Shown one piece after another: positions 33,576-45,313 of a stretch of 64,000 nt of DNA. A program made the position numbers and the translations under genes. The stretch's first letter is position 1. Every line of letters begins with the position of its first letter. Origin of the DNA: Clavaria fumosa (lineage: Eukaryota; Basidiomycota; Agaricomycetes; Agaricales; Clavariaceae); contig OX637796.1 in the NCBI GenBank assembly GCA_951802425.1, positions 3,224,001-3,288,000 on the forward strand, read 5' to 3'. A model generated the notes under the pieces. That model was given only the letters and a program-made list of their open reading frames with translations. It had not been told where the DNA came from and did not search any database.

Positions 33576-36149
33576 TCAAAGCGCTCGGGATCCCAATCCA
33601 CCGTTCAAGATGGACAGCAGGCTACTCGCAGTCTGCGACCCGTTGACGGAGTGCGTTGGAGGTGCGAAGCCTAAGGACTTGGTCTGAGGGGAGAGGGCGA
33701 ACTGCGACGCTGAGGTAGAATAAGGAGGGAGAGGCAGTTGGCCTGTGCTGGCTTGCATGAAGGATTGTTGAAGGGACGAGTGTGTCGCAAAGTTGAGAGG
33801 CCGCTGGTACTGAGCAGACAGCAGTTGTTGCGGTTGCTGTTGGGTGGGAGAATATCCTTGGACACCAGAGCTATAAGAAGCACCTGGATGGCCGTTGATG
33901 GTAGAGAGGAGCAAACGTTGAGAAGAACCCAGGGCGTCTAAATGGTTCGCAGCGTTTCGCGCCCCAGAATCGCCAAGCATTGCCAGGCTACTTTGAGGTC
34001 GTATCTGTGAGAGAGGGCCAGGGGGGCAAGGAAGAGGCCGCGAATGAAGTGCAGCCATTTGTCCATGTACCGACGCCGAGGGATACATGGGATGAAGACT
34101 GGCCATCGCGTTCGGTGGTGGGGCAGTCGCAGGAGGTGGAGGCGGCAATGGGTGAGCGTTTGCCTGATAGCAGTTCAAAGGAAGGTTGGGTGTGATGCTC
34201 TTGCTCCAGAGCTTAGGTGCCATCTTGACGGACTCGTCTGCAACGCTCTCCAATAGCGCGAGTTGTTTGAGCCGCTTTCCAGAAGTTGGAACCTCTGAGA
34301 GTCGGGATAGATAGGGGGAGATGTCGGCGGTACCTGAGACTCGGCGTGAGGATTTGGACCGGGACGAAGGTGTACTGGGGGAATCGGAGGTCTTGGCAGT
34401 TGACGCTGAAGAAAAGGAACCTGACGCTTCGTGTGACATGCCACGGCCCGTCTGTCGGTTCGCTACAGGAGATCGAGGTCCGGAAAAAGGAACAGAGGGA
34501 GGATGAGGATTCGCCGCAGCGGGAGCAACGGGAGTAACAGAAGACTGTTTTGACTGCACAACTGCAGGTGACGAGGAAACGAGGGTCGCAGGGGCATTAG
34601 GGATGCGGTCTAACAATGGTGCCGAGGGCTTAGCAGGCGCGTGCAATCCGTTCAAATAGCGATGGTGTTCGGCAGATGATACCTGTGTCTGTACTGGAGT
34701 CGCAGATGTTACTGGGGGCGCACTGGGCTTGACCGCAGGGCTGAAGTGTTCGTCACTAGCATGACGATCAGAGATAGCGTTGGCGGACATGGAAAGCGAC
34801 GAAAGAAGGCGAGCAAAGTGGGGATCGAGTGTCTTCGGATCAAGTGGGTCATCAACAACGGCAGTGACAATATGATTATGGGAGACGCCGTAACGGGGGG
34901 AGGGCGTTTGCGGATCGCCATTATCGACGGAAGATGATTGAGAGCTGGATTCTTGAGTATGGTCTGACGATTGGGTGCAGCCTAAAGAAGGATCGTGAAA
35001 TGCATCGGTTTGCGTGATGCTTGCAAATTTGGACTTCGGAGTCTTCTTGCCAACGCCAGGTGGTTTGCGTGCGCTAATGAAAGCCTTCAGTTGCCTGTTG
35101 TCCAATTTAGCGCCATTGCATGAAACAAAGATGAAAAAAGGTACCCAATAAAAGGCGATATGAGATAAAATTTGCCTGGCGCTGCTTTGTTACGTTTCCA
35201 TGTGGGTAGATCCGTCAGCTTGAACCATTCAATTCTCTAGAAGAAAAGTCAGCATTGCATCAAGGAATATGTAAAATCAGGCCTTACACTGATCTCCTTC
35301 CGTGTTCTAGTTTCAAATTCAAAGTCTTCAGGCACATCCGGAACAATGTACAACGATATAGTTTGCTCCTTGATAGACATCTGGATGACGTCCTCTGGAT
35401 TCAATTGGCCAGCTAGATTGTATCCAGTCTCCTCCAGAACCTTCAAGAACGGCGTGAGTGCAAGAGGCAAGAGAGAAAGATGATCAGAATACTTCTCGAA
35501 TGGCACAAAGGTGCTCCGGCTCCCCTTCGTTGATCTTTCCTTTTGGAAACCCCCATCCAGATGATGATTTCCAACCTTTGACGAGCAGACACTGATGCGG
35601 GGTGAACAAGACCAACAAAGGACACTACCAACGCAACAGACCTTCTCCCACGTTTCATTTAGCATGATAGCGCCACACACAGGTACTCGGGTCTTGTACT
35701 GCATGAAATGGGTGAATGCACGCTCGTGGTCATCGCTCCAATGGCGGAGGAGAGGGCAAGCATGAAAGAGCATGGCAGAGAATTTCTTGAGAGGCAAAGA
35801 AGGAAATTTAGGATTTTCCTCCCGGATAAAATCCTCGTAGAACCAATGTCTGAGGAAAATAGAGAATTTTAGACGAAAAACACATGGATTAAGCATGGCT
35901 CACGCTTGCTCTACTTGGAAGCATATTCGTTCAAGCGAGCCAAATTCTTCATCAGGCAGATTCAGGATGAAACGACTAATTGAATGAGTTTTGAGTTGGA
36001 AGCGATCGAGGGGGATATGGATTAACAGACCTTGACAAGTCTTCAAGGACCTCTTCATGCGAGGCATGCTTGTAAGAAAAACGGTCATGAGACTTGGTGG
36101 ACGATGGTGCTGCAGGTATTTCAGGCGAAGAAGAAGAAGAAGAAGTCAT
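33576..36149 (-). CDS. DCP2: mRNA-decapping enzyme DCP2 (Nudix hydrolase)
   Basis: Removes the m7G cap of mRNA in P-bodies with Dcp1. Read from ATG 36149 (MTSSSSSSPEIPAAPSS). N-terminal Dcp1-binding domain: EEVLEDLSSRFILNLPDEEFGSLERICFQ (read across a splice), then HWFYEDFIREENPKFPSL. The catalytic Nudix domain has GWGFPKGKINEGEPEHLC joined over an intron to AIREVLEETGY, preserving the G-x5-E-x7-REVxEExG signature with its metal-binding glutamates. Box B region: RIEWFKLTDLPTWKRNK then FYLISPFIGQLKAFISARK. A C-terminal disordered Pro/Ser/Gln-rich tail of about 490 aa follows; its short leucine motifs (for example ASSLLSIL near the end) resemble helical leucine-rich motifs that bind Edc3/Pat1. 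All introns are GT-AG. Length about 750 aa. Confidence 0.95.
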
Positions 36150-36525
36150 TGTTGAAAGGTGAGAAAGGCGGGAAAGGTTGTGAGTACCGTAAAACAGGGC
36201 GATATGGATGTGGTTTGGGGAGGACGAAGAAGAGGTGCAGTGATACCACACGGACGTGTCCTCGTGACTAACAACAAATAATACAGAAACAAATAAGGAT
36301 GAGTATTCCACCAGCCAACGATTTCACATCATCAACCGCTCTTCGCACGCAACCAACAGAATGTTCTGCGATTGCTTGATTTTAAACTGCCTTGACAACG
36401 AAGTCTCAAAGCCTAACATAGCGCGAGCGAGAAATGCTTTATTCAGGAGGGTATCATGCAATGCCGTTTTGTACATCCACTGTACACACATACATTCTCT
36501 GGGTAGCACATAGATTAACGGCGGG
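36150..36525. other. Spacer between DCP2 promoter and INCENP 3' end
   Basis: This is 376 bp between two minus-strand genes; no gene seen. Confidence 0.5.
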
Positions 36526-39500
36526 TCATTGGAAACCCATTCTCCTTGCGTATTCGCGCTGTTCCTCCGCCGTCAACTGGTCTGCTCCTGCCCAGTTCGC
36601 CGAGCTGGTTCGTGCCCTAAACCGAGCATGCCGAGTCCTGAAGATCTCCTCCATCCGCAACGGCCGAATCTCCCCAAAAATATCGTCAGGATTCAGTGTG
36701 CTCTGCTGCTCCAGCGCCTGTCGAAGCTCAGGAGACTGGGCCCAATCAGGCGGATCGAAAGTCCGTGGCCGATCCTCATCTTCCGAGTCTGAGTACACAC
36801 TGTTGATTTCTGGGAGTTCAATATCTTCTGTGCTAGCCTGCATCTGAGCCTTCGCCCGTGCCGCCATCTGCGATTGTATGAGCAGAGAAGGCTGAGTCAC
36901 GTCGTCTTGAATCTTGGCCTTCCCGGCGCCGTGAATGGCTATCGAAGCCGCTGGTTTCACAGGCTTGGCTCCGGTCGATTGACCAATTTTGCCAGTCGTA
37001 CCAGATGTATTGTAGATTGTCGAGCTGTCGAGAACAGAAGCTTGTCGGGTCGCAGACTTCGGGGTGTTAGACTTTGCAGCGTTCGTAGCTGTCTTGAGGA
37101 CCGGCTTCGTGATCTTCGTGGGCAATTTGCATTCCCTGGACGGTAGCTTCCTGAGTTCGCGCCTTTTGTCCACTTCTGCCACGGGTTTCCGTCTCTGGGT
37201 GTCATCATCGCCAGCCTAATAAAAAATTATCAAAACTCTGGAGGTTGAGTAACTGCTGTTGTGATACCTTTTTCGGAACAAGCTTCAGAGCTCGCTTTTC
37301 AGTGTTCTCTTCCCGCTCCCTCTTCTTCCTTTCCCCTTCCTCTCTGATTTTCCTCTCTTGTTCCGCTGCATGTGTCTTCTTCTCTTCTTCCTTCCTTTGG
37401 ACAGCTATCTGCCTCCTGTTCTCCATCTCTCTCTTCCGGGCAGTCTTTTTATCTTTTTCCTCTTGTTGCTACGCGAACGCGTCAAGTGTCAGCTAGCGCA
37501 CTTCTCATCGATAAGAAGACACAAACCTTCTTCGCCGCCGCTGCAGCCAATTGCAAACTCTTGACCTCAGGCTTCAGCTTCTTTCCGCCTAACACATTGC
37601 TCATAAATTTCGAAGCGTGACCAAGGATACCGAGGTTCGACTGTGACGACGAGGCAGACGAGGCAGTGGAACTCTGGCTTTGCGCCACTATAGCCCCACC
37701 CTTCTTGTTCTAGAGTGAGGTCCAGGGTTACAAAGAGCCTCACGGTAAGAGAAAAAGAATACGCGCGTACCACAAGGTTAACAGTAGGTTTGCTAGTCTG
37801 GATGATGTCCTCCAGATCATCCTCATTAGAGGCAGGGGCTGCATCATCACGGGTGACATGATCTTCTACAAACGCGCCAGGAATAGGCCGCGTAGGGTCG
37901 TCGTCTTTCTCTTCCGTCGTAGTGCTCCACGTCGTGCTAGCGTCCGGATCAATTTCACCAACACCCAGCCACGCGTTACGGGCAGCCAACCGGCCCTCTA
38001 AGGGCCAACTGTCATCATCGTCATCTTCGACGTTGTTCGTAAATGGCTGGGATGGCGGCATAGAATACTCAGTGCCCTGTGTGCGCGGCATCCATGCCGG
38101 GACGTCATCGATGCTGGTGTCGAACGGGTTGCGAGACTTGACCGTCTCGTATGTCGATTTAGCCGACAACGGCTCACGCCTCGGAGAAGGCAGACGCGCG
38201 GGAACGCCAATCGCCATAGACGATGGTTTTGAGAAGGCAGTTGACATTGGAGGTGGGACCCGCGTCTCTTTCACCGATGGGAGGACAGGAGGTACAAACA
38301 CGCGTTCAGCCGGATTAAACACCACTTCTGCGCGCGATTCTGCTGGTACCCCACGAGGGGACAAAGGAGAAGCGCCAGAGACGCCCTTATTCTCTGTCGG
38401 ATTAGGCGCAACTGCCTTCTGAAAGAGGCTGGAAGAAAGAATTTGTTCCAAGTTCTTCGGCTTGGTGCGAGTGGGCTCAAAAGCGCCTGTCTGTCCAGGA
38501 GACGCTCTGGGCGATTGCTGTGGAAGAAGATCCATAGGCCGAGTATGACTGTCGCTCGCCTTGTGGCCCGGTGCGTGAGACGTTGTTTCGGCTGAAAGCG
38601 CAGAAAGAGGTGCAGTGGGAGCCGCCACTCCTTCTCTCCCAGCCAATTTCGCTTCTGCAGCAGCCCGAGCTTTGGCAATGGCATGAGCAGCGCCGCCGCC
38701 AAGACTCTTGCCCATGCTCTTCGTAGAATGAGTCCCGAGCCCCTGGACCATTCGCTTGAATCCACCCAACACGCCGTCTTCTTGCACCTCAAACGCGGGC
38801 GACTCTGTTTGCGGAGCTGTATAGTGCCGCTCCAGCGAGGCCCGTAGCGGTTCCGCTGCTGGCGTAGAAGCAGGGCGAGGTCCAGTCCCTGAAGGCGCCT
38901 CCTTCTCTTTGTCTTTACCCTTGGGTTCGCCATCTTTCTGGACCGCTCTCCCAAAGTCGAGATCTAACTCGCGCTCTAGAGTCTTCGCCACCTTGGAGAG
39001 TCTCTCTTCCTTAGAGGCGCTGGCCGTCTCTGAGCTCTTCCTCTTGAGAGTTGGCGCCTGCTCCACAGGAACTGCGCTGTGTATGCTTTTTGAGACACTT
39101 ACGTCGAGCGCTTTTGCTTCCCTCGCCTTCGCCAACCACGACGTACGTTTACCCCCAATTACCACGCTCCCGTTTCCTGCTGAGCCGACGGTGCCACTGA
39201 CGGCGGTGCGACTGACGGCGGGCGTTGCTACTACAGGTTCTGCTGGGATGCGTAGCGATTTGCGGAAAGGCATCGGTCGTGGGAGAGAATGATATTCATT
39301 GTAACTGGGTTTGCGTGTGAGATCCTGGCCTCGAGGAGAAGTGGGCGTGCCTGCTGGGGACTCAGGTAGTGGGGCTAAGGGTGCAGTAAAGGCTTCGGTA
39401 TCATCGGTAGTTGAGGAATAAGACTGAGTGAGAGAGGGTCTACCATCGCGACTAGGATCGACCGCGGCCAAGGTAGCCGCAGGCTCTACTGGGTTATCAT

Positions 39501-40270
39501 TGACGCGAGGCAAGAGAGGTTGAATTGCGCCATCTGATATCCGTTCTTGAATCGCTGGAACGGCTGGCGGCGAATCAAGCGGTATTGAATGAAAAGTTTC
39601 AATGTCGCTTAACGAGTGGCGACTGCCATCTGTGGAAGTGTCAACGACGGTGGACGACACCGTCGAAGAACGCGCGAGGGCCGGGGCCGGGATAGCTGGT
39701 ATAGTCGTAATCACGCGAGAATTTGTGATAGAGGTTTGGCTAAGTTCCATCTCGTCGTCTTCAGCAATGACAGAAAGGTTTGCCTCAGAACGAGACGGTA
39801 GAGACGTGTTACCGTCCTTAGCCTGTAGCAGTCGCTCGTGGAAGCTGTTCAGGGGCGCAAAGTTTTCTTTATTGACATCGGGTTCCTGCTAAAACATCAG
39901 GAGTCTTCATCCGGAGAATTGATGGTACGCACCTCGAATACATGGGAGACATCATTCCTCAGTCTCGAGGGTGTTGCGCCGACCCTTGGTTTAGTGGGTG
40001 ACTGGCGTTTGCGCCCAGGCGTCTTGAGTAACTCCACCATAGGCCTAGTTCACGTCAAACTTTTCATATGTACGAACGGTGAAGTGCCACATACTCCTCT
40101 TGGGGACCCATGAGAATGTTTTCCCAATAGTCATGGAGGAACTTAAAGCCAATTTCTTGCACTTGGTCCTCGAAGTATTTGCGAGATGGATCCAGCGCAA
40201 TCTGAAATCTGATGGAGTCCATCCATTGTAGGATGCCTACATTCACGTCGACATCGGTGCTGGTGCCCAT
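36526..40270 (-). CDS. SLI15: Inner centromere protein INCENP/Sli15
   Basis: Scaffold of the chromosomal passenger complex; it activates Aurora B kinase at centromeres and the spindle. Read from ATG 40270: MGTSTDVDVNVGILQWMDSI, then FEDQVQEIGFKFLHDYWENI, the N-terminal helix region that binds Survivin/Borealin. A long disordered Ser/Pro-rich middle follows. Next is a highly charged single alpha helix (EEKKTHAAEQERKIREEGER and on), then the C-terminal IN-box: ELPEINSVYSDSEDEDRPRTF, DPPDWAQSPELRQAL, then RTSSANW, carrying the Thr-Ser-Ser that Aurora B phosphorylates. It ends EYARRMGFQ. Length about 1,100 aa. An alternative in-frame ATG lies at 40315. REC8 starts 432 bp away on the other strand. 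Confidence 0.92.
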
Positions 40271-40702
40271 GGTCGTCGCGTTGTGGAGGTAAAGTCGCGA
40301 GGAGTGAAAACCCAACCTGAAGGCGCGGCTGTCACGTGACCACGTCTTAACCTTAACCCGAGTTTCCGCAAGGTATCATTATGACTGTCCTCAACCTCAA
40401 CGATTGCTAGCGCGGTCTTGCACTGTTTCTCATGTGAATGGCAATGTACAATTTCGGCCAAGCTAATGTTCTTCCAACGCATGGTTGAGCTTTTTGAGGC
40501 CAACTTGATTTGGTAAGGATGTTGCCAAAATTGTACCAACTTCGAATGCCATAACGAACGTTGATTTATTTGGCACGCTTCTGCTGTAGTACAAGTCACG
40601 TCCTGCCAATGTCTCCGGTGCTTTGATAAGCGTCCGTCGCGGTGGTATAAATTGGATGTCGATGCACCTTTCTCTGAATTACATGCGGCGGTAGCGTACG
40701 CC
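40271..40702. promoter_or_regulatory. Shared divergent promoter of INCENP and REC8
   Basis: 432 bp separate the two start codons. It contains a perfect 10-bp palindrome GTCACGTGAC at 40331-40340 (E-box core CACGTG). A shared promoter is inferred from the geometry. Confidence 0.5.
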
Positions 40703-43700
40703 ATGTTTTTCACCCCAGAGCTGCTGGAAAGGAGGGATAGCGGTTTCGGCCTTCTCTGGTAAGTCGAATACGCCAACCTTCTTGCATTCCATCCCGTGGT
40801 TAGGGCGTTAGTAACCGTGCTCACGCATTTATTTGATCTAGGCTTGCTGCGACTCTGGGTGCAAAGTCCACCCTCAAGAAACTGCCCAGACGTTCCGTGC
40901 TTTCTGCTGATATTTCGCAGCTATGCGAGCTTATCGCCCAGCCTGTTGAACCTTTGGCTCTTCGCCTGACCAGCAACTTGATGATTGGAGTCGCTCGGTG
41001 AAGCGTTGACCTCCTTCATTTTGATGACAACCAAACCCATTGACAAGATTTCCACACAGCGTGTACAAAGGTCAAGAAACTTGATATACCATGCCACGCC
41101 CAAATTCCAAGTTGACTTTCTTCAGTGAAGCAAGAAATCTTCTTGTCTGATGTCACAATCTGCTCCAATTCGCTTAAGAAGGTTTTTCAAGAGATGCGCT
41201 CCACCGATGAACAACTCCAGATGGCTCAACCGAGTGTCAAGTGAGCTCTCCACGATTCAAGTAGGGCAGATGCTAACGGTCGTCACTAAATTCAGAGCAG
41301 GAACTCTGACACTCGTGTCGGATCCCAGAAAAACATACGCAATGGACTTTGACAATCTCGTGGCGGTGTGCAGTTCCACTGCCTTCCAATAAGTGACTCT
41401 GACATGTTGCAAAGGATTGGGACGAATTTCTCAACATCGAAGGTATTCGCTGTTTTGCCCAGTGTTCGCACACAAACCTTTTGTTTTGAAGAGAGGGCAA
41501 ATGGTGAGGAAGACGACGAGGACGAGGACGGGGAGTTCAACCCCAAATACAAGAAAGCGAAACGCAAGGCCAAACCGACTTCACTTTCACTGATGGAAAA
41601 TCCCCGCGCCGACCTTTATCTTCTGAATGAAAATCCTGATCATCTGCTGTCGGCATCGTTCGATGCCTCTTTCCAAGTCAGTGGCGGCGCTGCGTGGGAC
41701 CCATCATCCTCCCAGCTCAACGTAGGATTCGGATTCGATGACGATATATTTGCCCCTGATGACTCCGGGCTTGGGATTGGGGACGAGCTTGCCAGAGAGC
41801 TTGGGGAGGGTTGGGGAGCTACACCTTTCGAACATCCAGACATGTGAACGAAATTTCGTCATTTTGACTTCTCGCACCAGGCCTCACTAGCAAAAACAGC
41901 GCCCCAATGAATGTAGATGTGCCGGTGGACTTCCAATTCGGTTCGGGTATGGACATTGACTTCAATTTCGGAGGGGATGCACCTCTAGTCGACGGCATGG
42001 TAGCTCGCATGTCATCGGAACCCGGAAATGCCCAGCTGACAAGAAAGGTAAAACATCGAAGCGATTCGACGCTCTTTCTATTGTCACTGACCCACGCCGG
42101 TTCTAGCGTGCAGCCGATCAGGGAGAAGGTTTTTATCGTCTGACAGACCCTTGCTACCACCACTGACAATCCTCAGAAGTGGTAGCTCATGTACCCATTA
42201 TAAATGCCGAAGCCGTTCCCATCTCTCCAAATACCTCATCGGCCCAATTATCTTTCGCAGAAATGCTTCTTGCTCAAGACAACGCCCCCCACAGTGAGAG
42301 AGGATCACCAACGAAGCCGCAGGAAAAGCAGCGACCCATAAGACCCCACAAGAAGCCCAGGCTGCTCTTCGATGCGAGGACAGAACTTACTGATGAAGAA
42401 CTACAGGTTAGCGTCCTTCTGTTCAATGTCACAACCTACTTCGATGACACTTTGCAGAGTGCTCGTGCCGGATACGTTGAAGACCAGCGGGTATTAAGAC
42501 GCGAACTCGAACTGAAACGGGCTGAGAAAGAAGGCAGCAAACTCATGGAAAATCTCATGTTTTGTGTTCCGACAGGCTGTCAGCGGAGTCTGCCTCGAGC
42601 ATAGTCTTCTCGCTTACATCATTCTAGTGCAGGCACAGATACTTATAGACTTTTGGTCCGAGAATTTCAGGATTCGAATGGAAGCCCGGGCTGGGCCCTT
42701 CTACACAAATGCAAACGGTGCCACCTTACATCTCATTCTCACCCAATCGCTTGATTAACCTTTGAGTGTAGGTCGGGCTCAACCTGAACGTCGTCGTAGA
42801 GCTAATGGGCTGGAGGTGATTGAAGATGAACAGATTAAGGCCGACGCTCCGGACGGTGTCCCTGATTGGAATACTGATCCGCAAATGGAGTTTGACTTCG
42901 GAATTGGAATGGCAGCGGCAGGAGGCACTGGTATATGTCCGGATCATTGCGGCTATGCTGCTCTAATTTCATTAATTTAGAAACCGTTGGTGAACAAATT
43001 CACGCTCAACTTAGATCCTCCGAGGTCAGATATTTCAGTTTGCTTCTGATATGCTGATTGGCATACCCTTGCACAGGAGCCTGGCCAAGCACGTCATGTC
43101 TCGCGCCCTCCTTCCATCTCCGGAGATGCTTTTGGACTTGACCGAGTATTCATGGAACCCCACGCCAATTCCCAACGGAGCTTGTTCCCGTGGGATCACG
43201 CAGGGCCGAGCTCTTCCGTACTGGATGCTGCTGGTGAGGGCGGAGATAGCGTGCGGCTCAGCATAGATCGTCCGGATATCAAGTTGCGAGGAAGCACCCA
43301 GAGTAGGAGTAGACGAGGAAGCTCCTTTGGTGCGAGCCATCTTGGCAGCGGTATGGGTGCAGTCGGGTTTTCTCCTGGCATCGCGCTGGAGAGAGGAGGC
43401 TCGCAATTGAACGGAGAGGATTTTGTCTTTGACGGTCAGATTGTTCTATGCGCCCTCGAACGCTCGTTCCCTCTGACGGCTGTAACCTCTGTCAGTGCCC
43501 GCTGAGAACTCCTTGCTCGACATCCAGCAACCCGACGTGAATGTTCTGACTCTTGAGAAGCACTCTCTGAACTTCTTCGAGTCAGCACATGTTTATCGTG
43601 AAACCATCTAATCGACAGTGCTGAAAGCTTCCTCATAGATATGTCAAGATGCTTAACCAATCCCTGCCCAACTCAGTTCCTCTGACCCTCGAAAATATTG

Positions 43701-43894
43701 TTCCCAAACCCACAAGCACTCGACATGTCGCCGCCGCGGCATTCTATCACTGCCTTGGTATCACTTGGTCTTCCCGACACTTGACGCTGGCATACATTCT
43801 GACCCCCTTCTGTACAGTTCTCGCCGCGAAAGATTTGCTTCGACTGAATCAAGCAGAGGCATACGGACCCGTTACCATCGCCATCATTTCGTAA
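40703..43894 (+). CDS. REC8: Kleisin, meiotic cohesin subunit Rec8 type
   Basis: Kleisin subunit that closes the Smc1-Smc3 cohesin ring; the Rec8 form acts in meiosis. From ATG 40703: MFFTPELLERRDSGFGLLWLAATLG, LKKLPRRSVLSADISQLCEL, NLMIGVARVYKVKQEIFLSDV, the kleisin N-terminal domain. Then LTLVSDPRKTYAMDFDNLVADWDEF and an acidic region with several DDD/EED runs and LLFDARTELTDEELQ. The C-terminal winged helix is KPTSTRHVAAAAFYHCLVLAAKDLLRLNQ, ending GPVTIAIIS and TAA at 43892-43894. The start FFTPELL with WLAATL fits fungal Rec8 better than Rad21/Scc1 (MFYS). About 17 short introns. No separase site was sought in detail. Confidence 0.9.
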
Positions 43895-44209
43895 AGTTCT
43901 CTTCATCATCCAAGCTGCCGCGTTCCACCTGTAATGCGTACTTATGATCGCCTCTCCTCGCATGCCATACTTGCCCAGCGCCGTTGTAGAATACATCGTC
44001 AGACTTTATAGCTTTACTGTCTCTTTGCATCAGAAGGGAATTGGGACCTTACGTTAGCCCGGCCCTGTAACTTCCAACTTGAACCACATCGTGAATCTTA
44101 CTCCGGCAATAGCTAGATTGCAATTCAACCTTACATGCGTTTGCCCCTTGCCCACCTCAGGTCACTGCCTCCGAGTCCATCCACTCTAGCGTTCATCAAG
44201 GGAAACATC
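43895..44209. other. REC8 3' region and IDI1 promoter
   Basis: This is 315 bp between plus-strand genes; no other gene seen. An upstream ATG at 44135 is in frame with IDI1 and would add 25 residues. Confidence 0.5.
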
Positions 44210-45172
44210 ATGGCGTCGCCCGCTGTGCTCGCTGCTCGTCAAGTCACAACAGCCGTTGATCTCTCAGGCCACGATCCAGAACAAACTAAATTGATGGACG
44301 AGAGGTGTATTCTCGTCGACGAAGAAGACAAAGCCATTGGCGCAGCAGACAAGAAAACCTGTTCGTTTCCGCCCTCTCCAAGCACAAGTTTATTCTCCAT
44401 CCCAACTAATGGCGCGTGTCTACCCCGTTTCGAACGAAAGGCCACTTGATGGTAAACATTGAGCGAGGACTTCTGCACCGCGCCTTCTCCGTCTTCCTCT
44501 TCCGACCCTCGGACGGAAAGCTCCTCATGCAGCAGCGCGCGTCCGCAAAGATCACCTTCCCGGATATGTGGACCAACACGTGCTGCTCGCACCCGCTCGA
44601 CGACTTTGCGCAGGAGAAGATCGAGAAAGACCAACTCGGCGTCCGCGTCGCCGCCTCGCGCAAGCTCCAACAGGAGCTCGGTATCCCGACAACCCAGACG
44701 CCAATCGACAACTACCAATATATGACGAGGATCCATTACCTTAGCCCGTCGTCCGGCCAGTGGGGCGAACACGAAGGTGAGCGAGTCGTTTGCGCCCCTG
44801 CCATTGGAACCCTGACTATGTGCCGTTCACTTGTAGTGGATTACATTCTTTTCCTCACGGCAGATGTCACCGTGACACCAAACCCTAATGAGATCCGCGA
44901 TTACAAATACGTTGACGAGAAAGAACTGAAGGCAATGTTTGCAGACCCCCGTGCGTTGCGTTTCTGGACTCACAGTTAACTAACTGCCGGATCATTGAAC
45001 ATGTTTTATATCTGCAGAGAACCTTTTCACTCCGTGGTTTAAGCTGATAGCACGTGACTTTCTCTTCGGCTGGTGGGAAGCTCTCATGTTACGAAGAAAC
45101 GGCGAGGGACGTGTCCATGCACAAAGTTTGAACGGCTTGGTAGATGGGACTCGGGTCGTCAAGATGGTTTGA
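44210..45172 (+). CDS. IDI1: Isopentenyl-diphosphate delta-isomerase
   Basis: Interconverts isopentenyl and dimethylallyl diphosphate in the sterol/isoprenoid pathway. From ATG 44210: [42 protein letters not shown], intron, [21 protein letters not shown], then [21 protein letters not shown], holding the catalytic Cys of the NTxCSHPL-type motif. [16 protein letters not shown] has the catalytic Glu in ExE context. The end is [36 protein letters not shown] and TGA. Introns follow KKTC, GEHE and MFADP; all are GT-AG and in phase. The Nudix-like metal and active-site residues are present. Length about 250 aa. Confidence 0.95.
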
Positions 45173-45313
45173 GACTTCTCCCTGTCGGAGCTGCCAGAGC
45201 AAGCCGTGAAATGTCTGCTATTCTACCGTGGAACAACTTTGTAGACAAATCTTGGAAAGACAAATCTTGTAAAGAAACGTAACAATCGATGCAGATACAA
45301 ACTTTTGTCGGCT

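Noticed and set aside
40243..40824. 193-codon minus-strand ORF between INCENP and REC8
   Set aside because: It overlaps the starts of both genes in other frames and has no recognisable motif. The INCENP and REC8 models explain the sequence.
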